Of a stretch of DNA of 64,000 nucleotides, positions 33,086-44,136 are shown piece after piece; the stretch's first letter is position 1; each line of letters starts with the position of its first letter. The translations under genes and the position numbers were made by a program. The stretch covers positions 6,065,239 through 6,129,238 of the forward strand of contig NC_134946.1 in the NCBI RefSeq assembly GCF_051020765.1, read 5' to 3'. The DNA comes from Lasioglossum baleicum (Eukaryota; Arthropoda; Insecta; Hymenoptera; Halictidae). The notes under the pieces are model-generated. The model saw only the letters and a list, made by a program, of their open reading frames with translations. It did no database searches and was not told where the DNA came from.

Positions 33086-34068
33086 CAGTAAAGTCGCGTT
33101 TGCTGTCCAACAGCCTGTGTTCTGCACGGACAGTGATCGCATACCGATATTAGTAATCGCGCGTTTACTGTCAGGGGTCGTCTGTGCGATCACTGTCAAG
33201 TGCCTACCCATTTCACTGCCGGCCAACGGTCGGGTATATCCGTGTGAACACTACAACATTGACTCGAATGAATCGAATGTTCAAACTTCTTAATTTTCAT
33301 TATTTTTTTATTACGTATCTTAAAATATGTAATCCACTACATTGTGAAGACACGCTTCGGCCATGCCGGAGTTGGGCAGGAATTAATTACATGAGTAATT
33401 AATTACATCTTCAATTACAATTACATGTAATTGTAATTGTATTTCTGCAATTCCAATTCCAATGACATGTAATTGTAACTGTAATTGTTAGTAGCAGTTA
33501 CAAGTAATTGTGGCTGGTAGCTGCAATTACTTGTAAGTCTTGTAACTGCTACTAACAATTACAGTTACAATTACATGTAATTGGAATTGGAATTGCAATT
33601 ACTTTCGCTCAACCAGTAATTGTAATTGCGGACCACAATTACAATTACAGTGATTCGTCAAGTAATTGCAATTCCAATTACAATTACAGTGATTCGTCAA
33701 GTAATTGCAATTCCAATTACAATTACATGTAATTGTAATTGTATTTCTGCAATTCCAAATTACAGTAATTGGCAAGTAATTGTAACTGTAATTGAAATTA
33801 CATTTTGCCCAACTCTGGGCCATGCGATCCGTATTTCAGTCTGTCCTTCTCTGTGTTCGGCTTTTCGATTGAAGTCTCGGCGCGGTAGACGCAGTCATAA
33901 AGAAATAGTGTCTCTGAACGATCACTGTTACTTTTTATGACTGCGTCTACCGTGCGGAGAGTTCAAAAGAAAGCCGAACGTACAGAAAGACAGCATGACA
34001 GTGGAGTGGGTAGACACTGGACAGTGATATCGCGTACCCGATCGCGGACAGTAAACGCGACTTTACTG
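33086..34068. mobile_element. TA-flanked transposon with CAGTAAAGTCGCG ends, ~983 bp
   Basis: The left end CAGTAAAGTCGCGTTTGCTG and the right end CAGTAAACGCGACTTTACTG are inverse copies, with TA at 33084-33085 and 34069-34070. The related element at 36080-36737 has an uninterrupted version of the site (GTAAACCAATGCTTCAAATT near 36630-36650). Inside are a hairpin with arms at 33851-33912 and 33924-33985 (TTCGGCTTTTCGATTGAAGT and its inverse) and the hAT minisatellite element at 33367. No transposase is visible. A 5'-truncated relative ends at 38240, and internal sequence recurs near 53240-53400. Confidence 0.8.
33367..33817. mobile_element. hAT-type MITE expanded into an AATTAC/GTAATT minisatellite, 451 bp
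   Basis: The ends CGGAGTTGGGCAGGAATTAA and ACATTTTGCCCAACTCTG are the CAGAGTTG family termini, with a perfect 8-bp target duplication GGCCATGC at 33359-33366 and 33818-33825. The interior is built almost only from ATTACAATTAC-like and GTAATTGTAATTG-like units in alternating orientation, so it can fold on itself repeatedly. Open frames here are repeat artefacts. Confidence 0.9.
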
Positions 34069-34179
34069 TACTTCTAATTGCTTACGGAACATGAGGTCGT
34101 TTCGTACAATTATAAAAAAGTTATACTGTTTTAAAGGGCGTTCAAACACATTCGTGGCTCACTGTACATACACACATAC

Positions 34180-34337
34180 TTTTCCATTTTATATATGTAT
34201 ATAGATATATTGGGATCTAACCAATTACTAAACATTTAAGTATTGTACAAAGTATTATATCAATTTATATGTGAATTTCTAGGTCGGAAGAAACGTTTAA
34301 TTTTCGAGTTAAAATAGCTCCGAGTGCAAAGGGTTAA
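34180..34337. mobile_element. TTAACCCTT-type MITE, one end
   Basis: The right end reads CTCCGAGTGCAAAGGGTTAA and the interior AATTACTAAACATTTAAGTA matches 31455-31475. The left terminus is missing, possibly lost at the junction with the Tc1-like end at 34166. Confidence 0.6.
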
Positions 34338-34603
34338 GTTTCTTCGGTGAAAAATTGAATTTTTGAATATTAAAAATTATATATACGTTACATAGATAGG
34401 CATATGAATTTTGTAAAGGCTTAGGTGGGATATGGCACAGAAAAGATTGGGAAACACTGATTTAGACTGTGAAGATGCATTCTTGAGAAATTATTCCAGA
34501 AATTTGTTTCTTTGAATACGTGTTATAAAAAAAGTGGCTAAAAATTTGGACTAATACAACCCTCAAAATTACAAAATTCCCGTTACTTTTCGAACACACC
34601 TTG

Positions 34604-35028
34604 TATATCCCAGCTAACTTGACCACCTTAGATATCTTTGTTGTTTTTAAAGATACGTCAAATGTCTGTAGGGCAAAGTTGAATGGTAAAATGCGGCTCA
34701 TAAGATACCAACAAAATTTTTTCTTTCATGTCATTTTTTTATGAGATTTCAAGGTCACCTTCATTTTTTTTTTAAATGGAATGAGGTATTTTTTAATATA
34801 TCAATCGATGCAGCTGGACATTCGTTATAAAAAAAGTACTAACCTATGTATGTCGAAAAGTTAGCAGTTCAGGAGACATTTCAAATGTAAAGAATTACAT
34901 GAAAAAAAACTTTGTTGGTATCTTATGAGCCCCATTTTACCATACAACTTTGTCCTTCAGATATTTGACGTATCTTTAAAAACAACAAAGATATTCAAGG
35001 TGGTCAAGTTAGCTGGGACACCCTGTAT
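34604..35028. mobile_element. Foldback element with CAGGGTGTCCCAGC ends
   Basis: The left arm (34604-34736, CCCAGCTAACTTGACCACCT through AAGATACCAACAAAATTTT) and the right arm (34894-35028) are inverse copies over about 130 bp with scattered mismatches. The right end ATCCACCC-free terminus reads GGGACACCCTGTATAT; the left has decayed to TTGTATATCCCAGC. The loop is about 155 bp and AT-rich. Confidence 0.9.
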
Positions 35029-36077
35029 ATACACCTAGTATGTGTTCACTTCCTTTCGAAAATTCGACTATTCTCTTATTTATTTCATTAACCCTCCACC
35101 AGGCGTGTTTCCCAGCGGCCTGTTAATCGCAGTTGAGCACTGACAAGACATACCATGTACATACTGTGTATTCAAATGAGCCCAGGTGCAGCGGATACAT
35201 ACGGACGATAGCGAACATGAGCCATTCTGACGCGTCCCGATAGGAAACGCGTGATGCAAACGAGAGGAAACAATGAACCAAAAAATGCCGGACATCCCCA
35301 TCGAATTCCATAAGGCGAAGAATTCCGTCGTGCAGCATAAGGTTCGTGAGGAGCGAAGAAACGAATATCGAAACGGGGTGAGCGAACACTCATACTGGCA
35401 CGGGACACGGAAGGAATTCATTCAAGCTAGCTGGTCTCTCCATCGAATCGTGCTATTCCGTCAATTCTAACGGGAAGTCTCTTTGTGCGGGGGTTCATTG
35501 TTCGACCGTCGCGTCGTCGTCTCGGGCTCGCGCCACGTGACACTGGAGTTATACAATAAAAGGCGACAAAGAACTTTTCGATATCTCGCGAATAACTTTA
35601 ACAAGAAACAAATAAATAAATCAAACAACGTCGGTAAATGTTTCGACTGGTATCTGTTCAGATCCCAGCGAAGATATACAACCGTTCCTTTTATCCGGCG
35701 AAGGATCACCGTTGATCTCGCGATACACGCACGTGCACGCACACGAAGAGAGCTGCGATAGTTGTCCTCTCATAAATTCGTGAGCGTCAAGTCGATCGAA
35801 CGGAAAAGCTTCGCCCCTTATCTTCTGACATATATGAAGGCTTATAGAGCGGAATTATAGGCAGCCCCTGAATTGGTCGAAAGATACCTTCGGGAAGTCG
35901 AATTGGATCTCTCCAAGAACGATTGATTCCTCTCGGATCCGAAGCAACCTTATCGACGAAAGAATCGTTCTTGAAGCGAGGAGACCAAGCAGAAGTTTCT
36001 CCTTATAAAGTGTGCTCCGCGCAATGAATGACGTTTCTACCTCGGCTATTCACTTGTGCGAAATACCTAGTAGAAAA
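35029..36077. other. Gene-free stretch, several overlapping open frames
   Basis: Between 35080 and 35480 five frames on both strands stay open (up to 113 codons), because the sequence is GC-richer. None shows a domain, and no splice-flanked exon is convincing. An AG acceptor-like CCACCAGGCGTG at 35095-35107 is noted. The rest has nothing recognised. Confidence 0.2.
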
Positions 36078-36079
36078 TA

Positions 36080-36737
36080 CAGTGACGGCCATTTACTTAG
36101 AAGTCCGATTTTAAATATCAAGTGGTTTGCAGTTTCCTGGGAAACTAGCAACGATGTCCACGCTATATTTCCAAAGTTTGTAAGAAAGTCTGTTAGAAAG
36201 TCTCAGTAATGGTTCTGTTAAAGCCGAGAATTCAAGGACATTCACAGTCAGCCAAGAAATTGTTCGAACGCCCTTTAAAGCAGAACAAATTTGTTTTAAT
36301 GGAACAATTAGAAGCATCGGTTCATGAAATGGTATGCAAACAAGATTTCCTCCAAAAACTATAATTTACAAGGTTACATGCAAAAATGAAAAGGGACTTT
36401 CTTGAAACCTTTTTGTTTGGCCCCCCAATGAAAATTTAAAATATATGTTTTGTAGATCTATGTTAGCTATACACATGCTGAAAATATCGTCGAAATCGAT
36501 TAACATAAACACGAGGTACAACCGGTTAAAAATGGTGAAAATCGTGGTTTTTCACGACTTTTGATCGGTTTCTGCTCAATATCCACAGAATCGTACATCA
36601 TCGAAAATCTTTTTTGCATATATAATTTCGTAAACCAATGCTTCAAATTGACTATAAAAAAAAATCAGGTCGTTTGGTACAATTATAAAGAAGTTATTCT
36701 GTTTTAAAGGACGTTCGTATGCTTTCGTGGCTAACTG
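36080..36737. mobile_element. Tc1-like non-autonomous element, 658 bp
   Basis: The left end CAGTGACGGCCATTTACTTA and the right end TCGTGGCTAACTG are diverged inverse copies, flanked by TA at 36078-36079 and 36738-36739. The interior (AAAATTTAAAATATATGTTT, TGTAGATCTATG, then ATGCTGAAAATATC) is related to the element at 49013-49652. A 51-codon frame at 36210-36365 has no recognisable domain, so no transposase is supported. Confidence 0.7.
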
Positions 36738-37085
36738 TACGTTCAATTAATGTCGATTAATTTTGATCACGCTAAAACATTTTTGCAACTGCGTGTATCG
36801 ATCGCGCGATACGATATGTGCGCCCCCGCTCGAGAAGTGTATCACTCCAAGTGATATATTCACTGTTTCAGTTACCGTCATCGGCGACCCTATAACATTT
36901 ATAGTGAACGAATAAAGCACATCGGAACGCGGACGAGGCGTCAATTCACCGATATGGACGTGTCCCGCGTAGAGTTTTTCCGCGTCGCCGTTGCGTTTAC
37001 TTTTTCCGCTCCGCGCCGGCAAATCGAATCGAAATTAAACGAACTCTGCGATGACTAAATGCAGCGAGGATAGACCATTGTCGTG

Positions 37086-37268
37086 CCTCGCTCCCTCCTC
37101 ACTCTCCACTCTTATTTCTATTTTTTTTCTCTCTTCTTCTATCTTCTGTTTCCATTGTTTTTTTTTCTCGTCTCGCTTCTTCCTTTTGTCTCTCATCTCA
37201 CTCCTCTCACTCCACACTCCTCCTCATTCTCCACTGTTTCTCCATTTTTATTCTCACGCTCCACTGTA
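37086..37268. repeat. Long pyrimidine-rich tract
   Basis: Roughly 180 bp are almost only C and T on the plus strand (repeated CTCCTC, CTTCTT, TTTTTTTTCT). The minus-strand reading is Lys/Glu/Arg-rich and the plus-strand readings are Phe/Ser/Leu-rich; both are artefacts. Such tracts can form triplex DNA or act as splicing signals; it ends CCACTGTAGGTCGG, which resembles an acceptor. Confidence 0.8.
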
Positions 37269-37414
37269 GGTCGGTCGTGCCACTCGGTCGACGCGCACAT
37301 CCTCCATTACGATCGTTTCCACAAATTTTATTCGGTTACTCGTATATTTATAGGCAATACTGGCTGCAAACTGTAAATCCCGTTCAATATAGTACGTACA
37401 CGCCGATCTGGGAA

Positions 37415-38748
37415 CAGAGTTGTGTAGAATTACAATTGAATAACTCCAGAATTATAATTACAAAGTAATTGAATTAAATGTTGTTTGAAATATCGATCGC
37501 AAGATAATGAAATGTATAATATTCAAATGTTCTCGGCGCAACGGTTCGATCAGTTTATAGGAAAAAAGCAAAATTTGCACGTTAGTTTGGAACTTTCAAC
37601 GTTTCGATCTTTATTCAGATCATTTTCAAGAAAGTAGAAAAACTAAATTGTAATTCAATTATGTTGTAATTTATAATTCAGATCTTCAGTTAATTAAATT
37701 ACAATGTAATTCGTAATTGCAATGGAGTACAATTATAAAATACATTGTAATTGAATTAAATTGTAATTCAATTATGTTGTAATTTATAATTCAGATCTTC
37801 AGTCAATTAAATTACAATGTGATTCGTAATTGCAATGGAAGCAATTTTCAAAATTTTATCAAATTCTGAGAATGGACGTAAACGGAAACACAGCCCATGA
37901 AATACGGTTCTCGAAATAATTGTTCTCGGCTCGGGTATATCGGTGTGAACACCACACATTGACTCGACAACCGTGTCTCTTTCTTTCCAATACGCTTTTC
38001 TTCGTTGCGTTCGAAACTTTCATCGTCGATTACACCACTAAATACAGTTGAAATTATGTCGTGTTTGGTACCATTTTGCGTTAGATAAATGCCACGAATA
38101 TGTTGGCGAAAGTTCCATAAAATAATCATGAAAATTCAAGAAGATTAAATATTGGTGTTACATTGTGAAAAAAATGATGTCACTGCGGGAATACTGTCCG
38201 TGCAGAACACGGCTGTTCGACAGTAAACCCGCGGTTACTGTATATGAAAGAAAAATATAAAAATATATCGCAAGTTCTACCAAGTTCTGGGCTATAATTT
38301 GGAGAGCTGTATTTTTATTATGTTATATTTCTATTATATTGTATTTCAATTGCATTGTGTTTCAATTATATTGTATTTCAAGTATATTGTATTTCAATTA
38401 TACTGTAATTCAATTATAAATTGCATTTCAATTATATTGTATTTCAATTACATTGTATTTCAATTACATTGTGTTTCAATTATATTGTATTTCAAGTATA
38501 TTGTATTTCAATTATACTGTAACTCAATTATAAATTGCATTTCAATTATATTGTATTTCAATTACATTGTGTTTCAATTATATTGTAGTTCAATTACAAA
38601 TCTGATTAAAATACTTAGTAATTGAATTACGTTGTATTTGAATTATATAGTAATTCATTTACGACGTAATTGAATTACTATTAATTGAAATACAATGTAA
38701 TTAAATTACGTAATTGAATTACAATGTAATTGAATTAACACAACTCTG
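37415..38748. mobile_element. hAT-type MITE expanded into minisatellites, 1334 bp, with a nested element
   Basis: The ends CAGAGTTGTGTAGAATTACA and TGAATTAACACAACTCTG match the family, and a perfect 8-bp duplication TCTGGGAA lies at 37407-37414 and 38749-38756. The interior holds TACAATTGAATTA-type units, duplicated blocks (37646-37710 and 37752-37830), and a 15-bp ATTGTATTTCAATTA array at about 38325-38600. Between about 37850 and 38240 sits a 5'-truncated copy of the CAGTAAAGTCGCG element, ending GCGGTTACTG-TA. Confidence 0.85.
38325..38600. repeat. 15-bp minisatellite ATTGTATTTCAATTA
   Basis: Many adjacent copies of a 15-bp unit vary at one or two positions (ATTGTATTTCAATTA, ATTGTGTTTCAATTA, ACTGTAATTCAATTA), with a longer-range repeat including TATAAATTGCATTTCAATTA. 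Because 15 is a multiple of 3, the array gives a 108-codon hydrophobic frame (38299-38625), which is not a gene. Confidence 0.95.
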
Positions 38749-38756
38749 TCTGGGAA

Positions 38757-40879
38757 CAACGCACAGTGGGCCAAACCGATGAACTTTTTGACAAAATCTT
38801 AGAACTTTTCATAGGAATGAGATAGTCTGATAATTTTTAATACGTAATTGAAGCTGAAATGTTGCAGAATAAGATGAAATTATGGAGAAAGCGATACAAA
38901 CAATTTTTGATCTTGAAAAACTATGTTCACGTGACATTTCTTTAATAAATTTTCGTTTATTCATTACTGTGTGCTGCTAGATTTTATTCTTAACATGTTA
39001 TACATAATGTCTCATAGATTTTTTTATGTCGAATTGAAATCCGGCGGAGTACTTTATCTACCACTTTAGAATTTTAAGGAAAAAGCGATGTAAGTGAATA
39101 AATAATTCGAGAACACGTGCAAAAAACAATAGAATCCTATCGTCAGTTCGAACAATATGCACTCGATAACATTTTTTAACTATGAGATAGAACCATAAGG
39201 TTTAAAAGAAACAGTTCGAAATCGTCTAGAAGCAATTATTCATTTTCACTTGTTGATTTTTAATATTTCATAGAGAAATTTTGGTGTTATCTTTGCGAAA
39301 CAAAATATTATAAATCGAGAATCACATCGATTGTCACAAAATTGATTTAATCATTCCCAATAGACAAATTTCTACGATTTTAATCGTCGTGAAATAAAAT
39401 ATATAAAACCGGTGAATTTGATCGATCATGGTAAGTTTAGTGTTCATTTTTCACATAGAAAACTGAAAGAACTTTTCCGTATATCTAATATTGATAAATA
39501 CCATAGGAAAATATATATTCTAATGTTAACTAAACAGTGAAATAGCAGAAAAGATGGAAGTGACATAACGAGAAACCGAGAGTTTCTCTTTCTTAGCCCA
39601 ACTCTGTATCACAAATGGGGTTGAGATACACCTGAAGGGCTAAAATACCGAAGAAGATTCAAATCAACCCCTGTTAGCCGAAGAAACATTTGTGCTCCGT
39701 CGTCCTTTATCTTGTTCGTGTCTCCAGTTACTCGTTTCCAGAATCGCCGGTCTATTATTACTGTAGGCATGGGGTACCAACGGAAGAAGCAGGACCCTGG
39801 GGACGTCACATCGTGTCCAAGAACAAGTAACTACCTATTTTCGTAACAATATTACTAACATTTATCTTGAGCCACCCTCCAGGTTTGCACTTTCGCGGAA
39901 AATCAAGTTCATCTTACGGTAGACAATTAACAACGGCCGGGGATCTTCAAGCTACCCTATTTCATGGGGGTTGGAGAGGATTGAAGGGAAGTGCGGGGGA
40001 TGGTAGTGGGGTAGTGAGAACCGAATAACGCCTACGCGGAGCCAGTAAATTACTCTTAACTTCTCCGAGGGTAAAAATTACGGAATTGTAAGGCCAGAAA
40101 CCGAGGAGGGCTTAAAATGGCCCCCGTTTCCCTTCCTGCCCCCACACGGAACCATAATTCTCGCGCTATCTACGGAGAAACTGCTCTCCCTGCTCGTCCT
40201 GCTCGTCCTGCTCGGGGCTCGCGGGAATCGCTCGTCATTTATTTATTTTCTCGCGTCTGGTGGGACGCGGAACCTCAGAATCCGCGAATGTTGAACTAGA
40301 GTATGTTCGCGCCTTCCACTCTGAAATTTACAAACGATCTTAAGGTCGTCGCGTCAGGGAAAAACGTGCACTACCATGGGACGCAGAACTCAATTCGCAG
40401 AAAGCTTGATAAGAATATCTTTTAAAGTAGAATATCTTTTAAACAGTTATTGAAAATTTAGCTTACTAGATTTCAGTTGTAGGGGAGTTTTGCTAAAATT
40501 CACTTTCAAACGAATTATCAAACTCTTGCGAATCTTCTGTATACAAAAATTTGTTAAGCAGTTGCATTGTGTGTGTAATTAGAATAAGAAATTACCTAAA
40601 AAATATCTGTAATCCTTTCAAATAAATGAAAGCAAGAATGATCCTTTCTGTAATGGAAAGGAATGTTGTAGTTGCTAATGACCCTTGTGAGGTTGACGCA
40701 ATTTAAAGAAAAAAAAAAAGTTTAATATATAATAGTTTGTTGTAAATGCGAGGGCCCAGTCAAATATTAACCGGATTCTGTATTGTACAACGGTATAGTT
40801 TATTTTACTTTGATAAGACCGCGCGTGGAAGTCCAAATAGAATAGTTCCAACTTCCATTGCATAACGTATTATTATCAC
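38757..40879. other. Gene-free stretch, nothing assigned
   Basis: AT-rich, with short frames only. AGCCCAACTCTG at 39596-39607 is a lone right terminus of the CAGAGTTG hAT family; no matching left end with the expected TATCACAA duplication was found. A CpG-richer part at 39880-40330 has no identifiable exon. Confidence 0.35.
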
Positions 40880-41079
40880 TAGACTGCGGATCTTCATACA
40901 AAATAACATTTTTATACATCACTTGCAAGCTATATGAGCTAAGTAAAAATTTATTTTCCTGATTAATGATTTTTGTATGTTAGAAATAGTATATCGGTAT
41001 TGTTAAACTTTTTTAACCTTTTACTCTTTTGAATTACACCTACTCAGTTTTGTCATAAATGCATAAGATTCGCTGTCTA
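40880..41079 (+). mobile_element. GACTGCGG-family MITE
   Basis: It starts TAGACTGCGGATCTTCATAC and ends GCATAAGATTCGCTGTCTA. The interior has the TTTTTATACATCACTTGCAA block in place of the usual GTTTTGCATTGATTG. About 4-5 bases differ between the termini. Confidence 0.75.
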
Positions 41080-41589
41080 ATTATCACGTTCCTAACTATT
41101 GAAGGTGCAGAATACATTGAACAATGTATTTCTTCAAATTTATTATCAGAATGGGCAGGCAGACGATAATAATTTCACACAATTCACACAAACAAATTTT
41201 CGAAAAATTCTAACAGCTTATATCTAAATAACTATTTGTTTGCGACATATGGTTCCTTTCAAGCAAACTTTCACAACAATTTTCTTTGGCATAAACAATT
41301 TCGCGGCAAGTTTCTTTTAAAAATGTCCACCGATCCAGAGGTGTAGATTCACCCCTACAATGGATGACCATTACTTTTTATACACCCTGTACATATAGTC
41401 TGTTTTACTAGTGCAGAGTATTACAGTGCATTGAACAATTGTAAACTGAATGATATTTTTATATTTTCAGTTATTAATACTGGTACACAGAGATTCCAAT
41501 GTTAAACACTCTGTCGTCCGCCACTGTATAATCAAAATATTGTTAGTGGTTTAAAAATTGAAAAATAATACATTTCTATAGCTAATTAT

Positions 41590-41788
41590 TAGACAGCGGA
41601 TCTTTATGCATTTATGAAGAAATTGCTTGGGTGAAATATGAAGTAGCAAAAGATTTAAAAAATTCAAGAATGTTTTAAGGTTGCTTTTAATGTAACAAAA
41701 TCGTTAAGGGATGAAATCAATTTTTATGTTATTCCTGCTTCCCACAATCAATGCAAAACATTTTGATTTTGCTTAAAGATCGATCCAT
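41590..41788 (-). mobile_element. GACTGCGG-family MITE, minus orientation
   Basis: The left end TAGACAGCGGATCTTTATGC is good. The interior is a close inverse of the tandem-array unit (TCCTGCTTCCCACAATCAAT near the right). The right terminus has mutated to GCTTAAAGATCGATCCATAA. A lone ACACCCTGTA at about 41384-41393 belongs to the foldback family. Confidence 0.75.
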
Positions 41789-42810
41789 AATAATTGTTGT
41801 TTTACTATCATCTGTTTCACTCGACGAGTGCAGAGTTTCATTTAGAAATGTTTTGTTATTAATGGTCGTGTACAGAAGTTTCAATGTTAAACTTACCGTC
41901 GTCGGCCACTGTATATCTTGATTTGTAATCGCTAAACTTATAATTAAGAAGACAATTGAAATGGCAATTAATTAAGCGTTCGGTTTTCGTAAAGTGTTTA
42001 CCAGGAGCGGTTAATACTTTAAGACTCGGTACTGTAGTGCGTCAAGCACTCGAAGGTATCTTAAGTACTTGAGACTGTTGAACTGTTATTATTAAAGATG
42101 AAATATCCGCCGCTCACCCCTCCGAAAGATCGTCGTATTAATTTCACCCGGAAGAATTGGAGCACCCCGCCGTGGTTCGTGAATAAATAAACTCGCGCCC
42201 CATTTCGACATCTGCCGAGTTTATTACTGGAGAGAAGGTTTACGTGGAAGTGGATCGGCACTCGCAAGTTTCCTTTTCGACACTGTATCAAGTTTAAGTG
42301 ATTCCTCTCCGCACCCGGCCTTCTTCTTCGGCTCTCTGAAATTTCGCGAATTCGAAAATGGTGAAAGGAACAGTCTCGTTGTTCCGCAACCGTTTTACGA
42401 GACAAAAGTCCACCACGTTCCGCGTTCCGTTTACGCGGAAAGAACCAAGCGGCTGCGAGCTTCCGACGAAACGGGCGACTTCTTTCCCTCCTGGGAAGCC
42501 TTGTTGCGTTTAAGCAAAGAATACACGGGTTGCGTAACCGTCAGGCTTTCACAGGCACTTCGCGTGACTCTATTAGCATGTTCGCTACAGTCTACCGGGC
42601 CTCTTTATTTATATTACTCGCGCCGTTCTGCGTTTTGCACCTTTCCGTTTCTCCTTTGCGTCGAAAATACACTTTCGCGGAGCTGTTTTGTTACATCGTA
42701 ACTTCGTCCTTCGAGAAAATTATTTCATACAATTTTAACATTTTTTTTCCTGCCGTTCTGGCGACTTCTCTGACTAGGGTTTCCCGCCCGCAATTTCTAT
42801 TCTTCTTGCT

Positions 42811-43006
42811 TGCGGATCTTTCTGCCAAATGAAAATGTTCTGCATTGATTCTGGGTAACAGGAATGAAATAAAAATTGATTTCATTCCTCAATGACTTTG
42901 TTACATTAAAAACAACATTGGGATATTCTGAAATATTTCTAATCCTTTACTGTTTTATATTTCACCCAGCAAATCTCTTCATGAATGCATAAAGATCCGC
43001 AGTCCA
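42811..43006 (+). mobile_element. GACTGCGG-family MITE, left terminus damaged
   Basis: It starts TGCGGATCTTTCTGCCAAAT, without the usual TAGAC, and ends GCATAAAGATCCGCAGTCCA. The interior GCATTGATTCTGGGTAACAG matches the array unit. Confidence 0.7.
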
Positions 43007-43502
43007 CTGTCCAACAAAATCAAACTTTTTTCATGTTCAACGATTACTGTTGGGTACATCATCCCTAACTAATTCATTCACGCAATCTCTGTCGAACAGT
43101 GCGTAACTAACATTTCTTTACTGCGATTTATTATTTAAGAGAGAGGGAGCTTGTACACTTTTAATATACAATAAATATGTATCTATATATTAACATCATG
43201 GATTATTTATTTCAACCTGTATTAAGTTGGCGAAATTTCAGAAATGTAAAGATTGCGGCTGAGTTGTCTACGAATTGTACTACTGATTTGGAGTTGTGAA
43301 AATAGTGAAAAAATTCTAAAATATTCGACCGTCTGACTTGTCGTTGAGTTGCACTACTGAATTTCGTGCCGCCTCCTTCGCTATCATCTTCCCCTAATAC
43401 AAAAGTCAATTTTCAAGATTTTTTCCAATTTTCGAAGATTTTAGACTGTCTTTCATGTGAGGTTTTATGTGAGAAATCATCCCCTTGCCGGTTGTACCAC
43501 GA

Positions 43503-44136
43503 TTTCGCAAACACCCTGTACAGATAAAGGAGGTATTTTTCGCGATCGCACTATTTGAAAGAATGGTAATTATTTTTCTCGGCGCACAGGTTCGATCAAT
43601 TTCTACACTAAATGAATATAGCTCGAGGGGCATGAAACGTTATAGTCCGGGTTCGAACCAAATAACGCTTCCGATTCGGGTTTGAATCAGCAAGATGCCA
43701 AATGCTATTTTATTGGAGGAAAACAAAGGTGGAGTGTTTCGTCCCAGGCCCGCTATATTCATTTAGTGTAGAAATTGATCGAACCTGAGCGCCGAGAAAA
43801 ATAATTACCATTTTATCCACACCACCGGGGGATTCTCTTTTTCCAATCGCTATCCTTCTCTATGTCCGGCACAGTGCGAAGAATGTAGCACCTCTACTAA
43901 GTCACCAGATCAGATTACTGATGAGTCCTCTAGCGGGCCTGGGACGAAACACTCCACCTTTGTTTTCCTCCAATAAAATAGCATTTGGCATCTTGCTGAT
44001 TCAAAGCCGAATCGGAAGCGTTATTTGGTTCGAACCCGGACTATAACGTTTCATGCCCCTCAAGCTATATTCATTTAGTGTAGAAATTGATCGAACCTGT
44101 GCGCCGAGAAAAATAATTACCATTCACCCTGTACAG
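43503..44136. mobile_element. Foldback element with CACCCTGTACAG ends and ~190-bp arms
   Basis: The left arm (43562-43752, ATGGTAATTATTTTTCTCGG to TCCCAGGCCCGCTAT) is the inverse of the right arm (about 43927-44125). Both outer ends read CACCCTGTACAG (43506-43517 and 44125-44136). A third piece of the arm (43753-43812) sits in the loop in right-arm orientation, evidence of an additional partial fold or gene-conversion event. A lone arm is at 28660-28872. Confidence 0.85.

Larger units (their letters stand above)
33000..34166. mobile_element. Tc1-like element remnant split by another element
   Basis: Sequence before 33085 (GAAAATCTTTTTTGCAAATC, GTAAACCAATA) and after 34069 (GAGGTCGTTTCGTACAATTA, TTCGTGGCTCACTGTA at 34153-34166) matches 36600-36739 in order. 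The two parts are one element whose right terminus ends CACTG-TA. The left boundary is uncertain and may be truncated near 33000. Confidence 0.65.

Noticed and set aside
32787..33293. 168-codon plus-strand frame
   Set aside because: Its first third is the right arm of a palindromic transposon, whose inverse arm carries the same start on the other strand; the rest runs into a second transposon. No domain is present.
37051..37376. Ser/Phe/Leu-rich and Lys/Glu-rich frames
   Set aside because: They come from the pyrimidine tract and are low-complexity artefacts.
38299..38625. 108-codon hydrophobic frame
   Set aside because: It is the 15-bp minisatellite translated; a 15-bp period gives an endless open frame automatically.
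43640..43672. tRNA T-loop-like string GGGTTCGAACC
   Set aside because: It is part of a foldback transposon arm, repeated at about 44026 in inverse form; there is no acceptor stem, D-arm or anticodon arm around it.
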